Positions 1 to 8,053 of a stretch of DNA of 64,000 nucleotides are shown one piece after another. The stretch's first letter is position 1. Each line of letters begins with the position of its first letter. The position numbers and the translations under genes were made by a program. Under the pieces are notes generated by a model that did no database searches, was not told the DNA's origin, and saw nothing but the letters and a program-made list of their open reading frames with translations. The DNA is from Burkholderiales bacterium (lineage in GTDB: Bacteria; Pseudomonadota; Gammaproteobacteria; Burkholderiales; Burkholderiaceae_C), in assembly GCA_016213325.1 (NCBI GenBank), contig JACRAY010000014.1, forward strand, positions 1 through 64,000. The letters run 5' to 3'.

Positions 1-1360
1 GACCGTCACGGTCGACTACGCGGCCGCTCCCGGTACTGCCGAAGCCGGCGACTTCAGCCTGGCCTCCGGCACGCTGACCTTCACGCCCGGCCAGACCACC
101 CAGACCATCACCGTCACGATCAACAACGATGACGTCTTCGAAGGCCTGGAGAACTACAGCGTCACGCTGAGCAACGCCAGCAACGCCGACATCACCGACA
201 CCACCGGCGCCGGCGGGATCCGGGACGACGGCACCGGTGGCGGCGGCACGGACGACGACACCCCGACGCTGGCGGTCTCGAGCCCGAGCGTCACCGAAGG
301 AACCGACGGCTTTGCGGTCTTCACCGTCAGCCTGGACAACGCTTCGGACTTCGCCACCACAGTCAGCCTGGCGCTCGCCAGTGGTACTGCAGCGGTCGGC
401 ACCGACACCGGCAGCAACGCCACGCTGGAGGTCTCCACCGACGGCGGCACCACCTGGATTACTGCGACCGCCGCAACCATCGCCGCGAGCACCACCAGCG
501 TGCTGGTCCGGACCGCGATCACCGACGACGCGCTGGACGAAGCCGCCGAAGGCTTCACGCTCACCGCGACCCAGACCGGCGGCACCACCGCCAACACGGC
601 GGCAACCGGCACCGGCACCATCACCGATGACGATGCCACACCCACACTCGTCATCAACGACGTCACCGTCAACGAAGACGCCCTCACCGCCACCTTCACA
701 GTGACGCTGTCGGCCGAATCGGGCCAGACCGTCACGGTCGACTACGCCGGCGCCACGGGCACGGCGGAAGCGGCCGATTTCACGCTGGCCTCCGGCACCC
801 TGACCTTCGCGCCCGGAGAAACGACCAAGACCATCACCGTCACCATCAACGACGACCTGGTCTACGAGGGGCTGGAGAACTACGCCGTCATGCTGGCCAA
901 CGCCAGCAACGCCGTCATCACGGACGACACCGGCTCGGGCGGCATCCTCGACGACGGCACCGGCGGCGGTGGCACCGACAACGACAAGCCGGTAGTCTCG
1001 GTCTCGAGCCCGACCGTCACGGAAGGCACCGACACCCACGCGGTGTTCACCGTGAGCCTGGGCAACGTCTCCGACTTCGGCACCACCTTCAGCCTGGCAC
1101 TGGCCGACGGCACGGCAACGGTCGGCGTGGACACCGGCGCCGACCCAGCGCTGGAGGTCTCCACCGACGGCGGCACCACGTGGATGACGGCCACCAGCGC
1201 CACCATCGCTGCAGGCGCAACCAGCCTGCTGGTGCGCACGACAGTCACCAACGACGCGAAGTTCGAATCCGCCGAAACCTTCACGCTGACGGCCACGACC
1301 ACTGCAGGTGAAACGAGTGCGCCCGCTACGGGGGGAACAGCTTCGATCGTCGACAACGAC
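1..1360 (+). repeat. 726-bp tandem repeat encoding paired Calx-beta modules
   Basis: The first 20 bases of the window recur exactly at 727-746, giving a period of 726 bp or 242 residues. Each unit encodes one short and one longer Calx-beta-like module joined by a GGGGT-containing linker. The second unit follows the first to about 1360, where a cadherin-like segment begins. The array evidently continues upstream of the window. Copies differ at scattered codons, so this is not an assembly duplication. Confidence 0.85.
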
Positions 1361-4300
1361 GTCAACCAGGCCCCGACGGCGCGCGCGGACAACTCCACGA
1401 TCAGTGAAGACACCGCCAGCGTGAGCGGCGACGCCACCCCCACGATCCTCGTCACCGACCTGGGCGTGACGGAGGGCACCGACACGCATGCCGTGTTCAC
1501 GGTCAGCCTGTTCGGGCCTTCGGACCAGCCCACTGTGGTCGGCTTGTCGCTGGCTGGCAGCGGCGCCACTCTGGGGGCCGACACCAACGGCGTGCTCGAG
1601 GTCTTCGACGGGACGACCTGGGTCACCGCATCCAGCGCCACCATTGCTGCCGGGGCCACGAGCGCACTCGTGCGCACGGGCATCACCAACGACGTCACGG
1701 ACGAAGCCGCAGAGAACTTCACGCTGACAGCCACGGTCACGTCCGGCAGCACGACCGGAGCATCGGATGCCGGCACGGCGACTATCAACGACAACGATGG
1801 CATTGTCGTTTCGGACGTCACTGCCACAGAGGGCACCGATGCGTACGCCGTCTTCACCGTGTCGCTGTCCACGGCCTCCGGGACGCCCACGACCGTCACG
1901 CTGGCGATGACGAGCGGCAATGCCACTGTCGGAACCGACACGGGTTCGACCATGTCCGTCTCCACCAATGGCGGCTCGACCTGGACGTCCATTACCAACA
2001 CGGCGGTCATCCCCGCAAGCCTGACCACAATGCTGGTGCGCACGACCGTCACCAACGACGGCGTGAACGAACCGGCCGAAGACTTCACGCTGACGGCCAG
2101 TGTTTCGGGTGGCGAGCCCGACTCGGGCACCGGCACGATCATCGACGACGCGGGCGACATCACGGCGCCGCCCGGCACGGGACAGGACACCGATCCCGAG
2201 CAGCAGACCCTCACGGTCACCGCCGTGGCAGGGTCCGGCGCCAACGTGGGCCAACCGGTGGCAGGCCTCTACGGTTCGATCACGATCAACGCCGACGGCA
2301 CGTACACGTACGTGCCCAGCAATGCTGCCCAGGGTCTCAACGGCGGCCAGACCGTGACCGACGTTTTCACGTACTCGATCAGCGACGGCTTCGGCGGTAC
2401 CAGCAGCAGCACGGTCACCATCACCGTCCAGGGGGTCAACGACGCGCCCACGGCGGACAACGACACAATCCCGGTGCCCAAGAACGGCAACCGGGTGCTG
2501 ACCGTCGACGACTTCTCGTTCCAGGGCGTCGATACCACCGACTCACTGCAAAGCGTCCAGATCACCACGCTGCCCACCAACGGCCGCCTGCTGTACCACA
2601 ACGGCACATCCTGGGTGGACGTCACGCTCAACCAGGTGATCTCGGCCACGGACATAGAAAACCGCAGGCTGGTTTTCAAGCCCGATACGGGCGAAGACGG
2701 CAACCCGTATACGAACTTCGGCTTCAAGGTTTCCGACGGGACGCTCGCAAGCACCAGCGCGTACACGCTGACCTTCAACGTGAACAACGTGCTCACGGTG
2801 TCCGACCCGTTCCCGGTGGACGAAGGGCATGCCACGGCATTCCGCATCGAACTCGACTCGGCTCGAACGCAATCCACACCGCTGCTGCTGGCGACGGGCG
2901 GGCAGGCCACCTCGGGCCTGGACTACACCGCCCAGCTGCAGTACCGCCTGTTCGATTCCAGTACCAACACGTACAGCGCATGGACCAACGTGCCCGGGTC
3001 CAACATCATCACCATCGCCACCGGGCAGACCCGCGCCGAGGTGAAGGTGGTCACGCTGTCCGACGCCGTGCCCAACGAAGTCGAGTCGCTCACGCTCACC
3101 GCGACGATCAACAGCGGCACGACCACCGACATGGCGAACACCACGGATACGGGCGCCACGGTGATCACCGACAAGCCGTACCTGGTGGTCAGCGGCCCGA
3201 CCTGGCTGGCCGAGGGCGGCCAGGCGCGGTTCGACGTGGCCCTGACGCAGAACCGCATAAGCACCACGTCCGTCACCATCGGCTGGGAAGGCGTGGCCAC
3301 GCTGGGCACCGACTTCGAATACAGCTTGGACAGTGGCACGACGTGGACGAGCAGCACCTCCGGCACGATCACCCTGCCCGCGAACAATTCGACGGCCGAG
3401 GTGTATGTCCGCACCACCGTGGACGGCGTGTCGGAACCCGACGAGACCCTGCGCCTGGTGGCGACCACCAGCAACTCCGCCGTCGGCAATGCCAACACCG
3501 AGGTCGTCGCCAACACTTACATCGTCGACCCGCTCGCCGGCTCTCAGACCGAGGACATCGGCACCACGACCTTCACGCCATCGTCGGCCTACACGTACGC
3601 GCTGGTGAACCAGCCCGTGAACGGCACGGTCACCATGTCGGGCGCCAACGTGGTCTACACCCCCGACACCCACTTCTCCGGCACCGATACGTTCGTCATC
3701 CAGAAGACCGACATCGCGGGCAACCAGATCAACGCGACCGCCACGATGACAGTGATAGCCGACGCGGACGCGCCGACGGTCACGATAACGGTGGATGACC
3801 CCGTCTACAACTCGCCGTCGACGACCAACTACATCGCCAACGGCAGCTTCGAAACTTTCACCGGCGGCACGGGTACGGACCCGACTACCTTCGCCCAGGG
3901 CACCAGCATCACCGGCTGGACCACTTCGGTGCAGGGTTCGCCCAGTTCGGTGATCCAGCTCTGGGACAGTAGTCCGAGCAGCCTGACGTACATCTCCGGC
4001 ACGTACGCGCTGGACATGACCACCTCCAACAACAAGGACGTGACGCTCATCCAGAACGTGTCGGGACTGACGAACGGCACGTCTTACGACCTTTTCATCG
4101 GCGCTGCCATTCCCACGGGCGGCGCGGGCAAAGTCACCGTCATCTGGAACGGGGCCACTGTCGGCCTGCTCAACACCACCTCCGGGTCGATCTCCACGAG
4201 CTTCAGCAACTCTGTGTTCACGGTCACGGCCGGCTCGACCAACGAGCTCAAGCTCGTCGGCGGCCAGTCCGCGCCGGGCGACGGTGACGACTACGGCATC

Positions 4301-6103
4301 TACATCGACAACCTGCGCATCAAGGCGGCCGGCACGACCTTCACCTACGGCGTGGACATCGTGGACGCGCTGGTGGATGCGGACGGCAGCGAGTCGCTGC
4401 AGAACATCACGCTGACGGGTACCCTGCCGGCCGGCGAGAACCCGGTGCTGAAGTACAGCGACGGCACGACCATCTCCAATACGGGGACCGCCACGGCGCC
4501 GATCTGGTCGATCGACACGGAGCGCGCCAGCGGGCTGATGCTGACCGTGAACAAGCCTGCGTCGGCCACCACGTTCACCCTGACGGCGACCGCGACCACC
4601 AAGGAAGCCAGCAACAACGACACCGCCACGACGTCGGTCTCGACCACCGTCACGCTGCCGGTGACCGTGCCGAACGACGCCCCCACCATCGGCGACTCGA
4701 ACGTGGTGCTGAGCAACGAAGCCAACTTCATCGGTACCGTCACGAAGACGATCGACACGTACTTCTCCAACGACGGCGGCAACGTCTTCTCCTGGGACCA
4801 GATCGCAAGTTCGCTGCCCGCCATCTACGCCGGCGGCGAGTTGGTGACCCTGACCTACTCCGTCAGCGCCGACGGCCAGACCGGGACCCTGCTCGGTACC
4901 AACTCGTCGGGCAATGTCTTCCAGCTGCAGATCAAGCTCAACGCCGGCAGCGACGCCGACGTGATCTATACCCAGTACCAGAGCCTGCTGGGCGCGGTGC
5001 AGGTGGCCGACGGCGGCATGGTAATGCCAGGCGGCGGCAACGGCGACAGCTTGGTACTCGGGTTCCAGGACAACGACGGCATCGCCGTCACCACCCTGAT
5101 CAAGGCCGAGAACACGCTCGACGGCATCGCCAATACGGTCAACACGAACGCCACGTACATGGGCGCCAACAACAACAACATGAACGCCAACGAGAAGTTG
5201 ACCCTCGACTTCACGCAGTCCGGCGTTGTTTATTCCGGCGGCACGACCGAAGCTTACGACGTGTCCTCGATCACGTTCACGTTCTTCAACTTCGACAGCG
5301 AATTTGCGCCGGCACCCGACGAGTTGTGGATCACGGGCACGCTGTCGACCGGTGGGACGTTCACCCGCTACATCACCAACGCGGACCTCGCTGCCGACGG
5401 CTCGTACACCTTCTCCGCGCCGGGTGGCGCGCTGATGAACAAGATCGTGCTCGAGTCGGGCAGCACCAGCAACTACAAGATCGGCGTGACGAACATCGGC
5501 GCCGTACGCTACGAGGCCGACTTCAGCCTCGAGGTGGGGTACACCATCACCGACCGCGACGGCGACAGCGACGGTGGGACGATCACGATCGGCCTCGACG
5601 CCGACCAGACGCTGGTGGGAACCACTGCGCCCGACGTGCTGCTGGGCGGCTCGGGCAACGACAGCCTGTCCGGCGATGCGGGCGCCGACGACCTGTCAGG
5701 CGGCAAGGGCGACGACACGCTGACGGGCGGCACCGGCGCCGACGTGTTCCGCTGGTCGCTGAACGACGGCGGCACCGGCGGCTCGCCGAAGATCGACACG
5801 ATCACGGACTTCGACACGACGGCCAGTTCCGACTCGCTGCACCTGGCTGACCTGCTGGTGGGGGAGACGTCCGGCACGCTGCAGAACTTCCTGCACTTCG
5901 AGTACACCGGCGGCAACACGATCCTGCACATCAGCACGAGCGGCGGCTTCTCGGCCGACACCCACAACGTCGGTGCGAGCTACACGACCGGCAACGAACA
6001 CCAGCAGATCATCTTCCAGAGCACCAACCTCATCGGCGCATTCACCACCGACGCGCAGGTGATCGCGGACCTGGTCTCCAAGACGAAACTGGTGACCGAC
6101 TGA
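2..6103 (+). CDS. Giant type I-secreted repeat adhesin, 3' part (5' end outside window)
   Basis: The frame is already open at the first bases, so the N-terminus is missing; about 2,033 residues are visible. Calx-beta-type modules (TVTVDYA..., EGTDTHAVFTVSL...) fill roughly 1-2170. Cadherin/VCBS-like modules lie at about 2174-2790, further Calx-beta-like modules at 2800-3520, a cadherin-like module at 3535-3770, and a DUF642/lectin-like segment (NGSFE, DLFIGAA) at 3820-4340. A T1SS-143-like region follows at 4680-5600. RTX nonapeptides (GGSGNDSLSG, GGKGDDTLTGG) lie at 5640-5740, then a type I secretion C-terminal target domain. Such proteins are secreted by an ABC/MFP/TolC exporter and act in adhesion or biofilm. 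The TolC-type gene starts 24 bases downstream; the ABC and MFP genes are not in this window. The family is firm; the ligand is unknown. Confidence 0.9.
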   Translation, partial: TVTVDYAAAPGTAEAGDFSLASGTLTFTPGQTTQTITVTINNDDVFEGLENYSVTLSNASNADITDTTGAGGIRDDGTGGGGTDDDTPTLAVSSPSVTEGTDGFAVFTVSLDNASDFATTVSLALASGTAAVGTDTGSNATLEVSTDGGTTWITATAATIAASTTSVLVRTAITDDALDEAAEGFTLTATQTGGTTANTAATGTGTITDDDATPTLVINDVTVNEDALTATFTVTLSAESGQTVTVDYAGATGTAEAADFTLASGTLTFAPGETTKTITVTINDDLVYEGLENYAVMLANASNAVITDDTGSGGILDDGTGGGGTDNDKPVVSVSSPTVTEGTDTHAVFTVSLGNVSDFGTTFSLALADGTATVGVDTGADPALEVSTDGGTTWMTATSATIAAGATSLLVRTTVTNDAKFESAETFTLTATTTAGETSAPATGGTASIVDNDVNQAPTARADNSTISEDTASVSGDATPTILVTDLGVTEGTDTHAVFTVSLFGPSDQPTVVGLSLAGSGATLGADTNGVLEVFDGTTWVTASSATIAAGATSALVRTGITNDVTDEAAENFTLTATVTSGSTTGASDAGTATINDNDGIVVSDVTATEGTDAYAVFTVSLSTASGTPTTVTLAMTSGNATVGTDTGSTMSVSTNGGSTWTSITNTAVIPASLTTMLVRTTVTNDGVNEPAEDFTLTASVSGGEPDSGTGTIIDDAGDITAPPGTGQDTDPEQQTLTVTAVAGSGANVGQPVAGLYGSITINADGTYTYVPSNAAQGLNGGQTVTDVFTYSISDGFGGTSSSTVTITVQGVNDAPTADNDTIPVPKNGNRVLTVDDFSFQGVDTTDSLQSVQITTLPTNGRLLYHNGTSWVDVTLNQVISATDIENRRLVFKPDTGEDGNPYTNFGFKVSDGTLASTSAYTLTFNVNNVLTVSDPFPVDEGHATAFRIELDSARTQSTPLLLATGGQATSGLDYTAQLQYRLFDSSTNTYSAWTNVPGSNIITIATGQTRAEVKVVTLSDAVPNEVESLTLTATINSGTTTDMANTTDTGATVITDKPYLVVSGPTWLAEGGQARFDVALTQNRISTTSVTIGWEGVATLGTDFEYSLDSGTTWTSSTSGTITLPANNSTAEVYVRTTVDGVSEPDETLRLVATTSNSAVGNANTEVVANTYIVDPLAGSQTEDIGTTTFTPSSAYTYALVNQPVNGTVTMSGANVVYTPDTHFSGTDTFVIQKTDIAGNQINATATMTVIADADAPTVTITVDDPVYNSPSTTNYIANGSFETFTGGTGTDPTTFAQGTSITGWTTSVQGSPSSVIQLWDSSPSSLTYISGTYALDMTTSNNKDVTLIQNVSGLTNGTSYDLFIGAAIPTGGAGKVTVIWNGATVGLLNTTSGSISTSFSNSVFTVTAGSTNELKLVGGQSAPGDGDDYGIYIDNLRIKAAGTTFTYGVDIVDALVDADGSESLQNITLTGTLPAGENPVLKYSDGTTISNTGTATAPIWSIDTERASGLMLTVNKPASATTFTLTATATTKEASNNDTATTSVSTTVTLPVTVPNDAPTIGDSNVVLSNEANFIGTVTKTIDTYFSNDGGNVFSWDQIASSLPAIYAGGELVTLTYSVSADGQTGTLLGTNSSGNVFQLQIKLNAGSDADVIYTQYQSLLGAVQVADGGMVMPGGGNGDSLVLGFQDNDGIAVTTLIKAENTLDGIANTVNTNATYMGANNNNMNANEKLTLDFTQSGVVYSGGTTEAYDVSSITFTFFNFDSEFAPAPDELWITGTLSTGGTFTRYITNADLAADGSYTFSAPGGALMNKIVLESGSTSNYKIGVTNIGAVRYEADFSLEVGYTITDRDGDSDGGTITIGLDADQTLVGTTAPDVLLGGSGNDSLSGDAGADDLSGGKGDDTLTGGTGADVFRWSLNDGGTGGSPKIDTITDFDTTASSDSLHLADLLVGETSGTLQNFLHFEYTGGNTILHISTSGGFSADTHNVGASYTTGNEHQQIIFQSTNLIGAFTTDAQVIADLVSKTKLVTD

Positions 6104-6127
6104 CAAGAAAAGGAAGGAAAGATCAGG

Positions 6128-8053
6128 ATGTACAACAGGAAACCGAGGCCCACGAGGCTCGCCGCCTGCGTGGCCTTCGCCCTGCTGGCTTGGGCTGGCT
6201 GGCCCACCGCTGCGCTGTCGCAGGCACAGCCTGCGCCCGCCAACAACCCGGCGCCGCCCGCCACCATCCTCACCCTGCGCGACGCAGCGCAGTTGGCGGT
6301 GCTGAAGAACCCCGAGGTGCTGGCGCGCTGGCACACGATGCGGGCGGCCGAGGCCGAACGCGACGTCGCCAGGGGCGCGCTGCTGCCTCGCGTGGATCTC
6401 TCCTCGGGTTACGGGACGGAGAGGCGCAATGACGTGACCGCCAACAACCGGGCCATCACGTCGCTGTCGCTCAGCCAACTGCTGTACGACGGGTTCGCCA
6501 CACGCAACGAGGTGCGCCGGCTCGACCAGGCCACGCGCGTGCGGCTCTTCGAGTTCTTCGACGTGTCCGAGACGGCGGCGCTGGAGGCGTCGCGCGCCTG
6601 GTTCGACGTGCTGCGCTTTCGCGAGCTGCTCAAGCTGGCCGAGGACAACTTCGTCGAGCACCGCACGGTGTTCGACCAGACCGAGCGCCGCGTCAACGCC
6701 CGCATCGCTCGCGCCGTCGACCTGGAACAGGTGACGGGCCGCCTGGCCCTGGCCGAGGCGAACCTGCTCACCGAGACGGCGAACCTGCACGACACCAGCG
6801 CACGCTTCCAGCGCGTCATCGGGCGCTTGCCGCCGCCTGCCATGCCGCTGCCGCCGCTGATGGTGCGCGACATCCCGGCCGGCCCGGCAGAAGCCGTCGG
6901 CGTGGCGCAGGTGCGCAACGCCGCCTTGCGCGCCGCCGTCGAAAACGTGCGCGCGTCGAAGGCCGCGCTGGAGACGCGCAAGGGCGCCTACCAGCCGCGC
7001 TTCGACCTGCGCCTGAGGCGCGACCAGGGCAGCAACCTCCCGCCGGCGTTCGGCACCAACGGCAACGCGTCGGTCGCCGAAGTGGTCCTGAGCTGGAACC
7101 TCTTCTCGGGCTTCTCCGATGTCTCGCGCGAGCGCCAGTTCGCCGAGCAGCTCAACGTGGCGATGGACGTGCGCGACAAGACCTGCCGCGACATCCGCCA
7201 GACCCTGGTCATCGCGCACAACGACATCCGCAAGCTCACCGACCAGCTGGTGCACCTGGAACTGCACCAGGCTGCCGTCGGCCGGGCGCTGGTTGCCTAC
7301 CGCCAGCAGTTCGACATCGGGCAGCGCAGCCTGCTCGACCTGCTGGACACCGAGAACGAGCTGTTCCAGGCGCGCCGTGCCGTGGTGAACGCCCGGTACG
7401 ACCTGAACCTTGCCTATGCGCGCACGCAGGCGGGGCTGGGCAACCTGCTGCGCACGCTGGAGCTCGCCAACCTGGACGCCGGCGAACTCACGCCGGCCAG
7501 CCAGGCCTGGGGCCCGGGGGACGAAGCGGCTGCCGACTGCCCGCTGGATACGGTGGCCGTGCCGTCCACGACCCGCGACTCACTGCTGCAGCGCGTGTCC
7601 GACCGTGCGGCTGCGCGGCCTGCACAGGCCCTCGCGCCGCCAGCCACGGCCGCGCCGGCGCCGGTGGCGCCCGCGGTGCCCGGCCGTGCCCCGCAGGCGG
7701 TCGAGCGCGCCATCCTCAGCTCGCTGGAAAACTGGCGCCGGGCCTGGGCAGCGCGCGACCTGCCCTCTTACCTGGCAAGCTACGCGCCGGCCTTCCAGCC
7801 GGCCGAAGGTGTCCCGCGCAGCACATGGGAGCAGCGGCGCCGGGCTATCATCGGCAAGGCTGACGCCGTGTCGCTCGAACTCAGCGGCATCACGGTGTCG
7901 GTGCAAGGCGCCGACCGCGCGACGACCGTGTTCAACCAGTCGTACCGGTCGGCTTCGTATCGCGACTCGGTCGCCAAGACCATCGAGTGGCAGCGCGTCG
8001 GGGACGAATGGAAGATCGTCAGGGAGAGTTCCTCGCCAGCCCCGAACCGCTAG
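6128..8053 (+). CDS. TolC-family outer-membrane efflux/secretion protein with C-terminal NTF2-like domain
   Basis: 641 residues with a signal peptide (charged start, then AACVAFALLAWAGW, cleavage near ALSQA). Two TolC/OEP coiled-coil repeats fill about residues 45-460 (LRDAAQLAVLKNPEVLARW..., LSQLLYDGFATRNEV..., LSWNLFSGFSD...). A Pro/Ala-rich linker (about 480-535) leads to an NTF2/SnoaL-like domain of the Cds6 type (ENWRRAWAARDLPSYLASYAP, ending EWQRVGDEWKIVRE). Typical TolC proteins are about 430-500 residues, so the tail is an addition. The gene sits 24 bases after the adhesin with a strong AGGAAGG-type ribosome site, so it probably forms the outer-membrane pore for that adhesin (LapE-like role). 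The family is clear; the tail's function is unknown. Confidence 0.9.
   Translation: MYNRKPRPTRLAACVAFALLAWAGWPTAALSQAQPAPANNPAPPATILTLRDAAQLAVLKNPEVLARWHTMRAAEAERDVARGALLPRVDLSSGYGTERRNDVTANNRAITSLSLSQLLYDGFATRNEVRRLDQATRVRLFEFFDVSETAALEASRAWFDVLRFRELLKLAEDNFVEHRTVFDQTERRVNARIARAVDLEQVTGRLALAEANLLTETANLHDTSARFQRVIGRLPPPAMPLPPLMVRDIPAGPAEAVGVAQVRNAALRAAVENVRASKAALETRKGAYQPRFDLRLRRDQGSNLPPAFGTNGNASVAEVVLSWNLFSGFSDVSRERQFAEQLNVAMDVRDKTCRDIRQTLVIAHNDIRKLTDQLVHLELHQAAVGRALVAYRQQFDIGQRSLLDLLDTENELFQARRAVVNARYDLNLAYARTQAGLGNLLRTLELANLDAGELTPASQAWGPGDEAAADCPLDTVAVPSTTRDSLLQRVSDRAAARPAQALAPPATAAPAPVAPAVPGRAPQAVERAILSSLENWRRAWAARDLPSYLASYAPAFQPAEGVPRSTWEQRRRAIIGKADAVSLELSGITVSVQGADRATTVFNQSYRSASYRDSVAKTIEWQRVGDEWKIVRESSSPAPNR

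Noticed and set aside
1..1360. CRISPR array or satellite interpretation of the repeats
   Set aside because: The repeats are 726 bp, in frame, and encode Calx-beta modules; no short direct repeats with unique spacers exist anywhere in the window.
880..2244. 454-codon - frame inside the adhesin repeats
   Set aside because: Produced by repeat composition of the + strand gene; Val/Ser/Ala-rich with no fold features.
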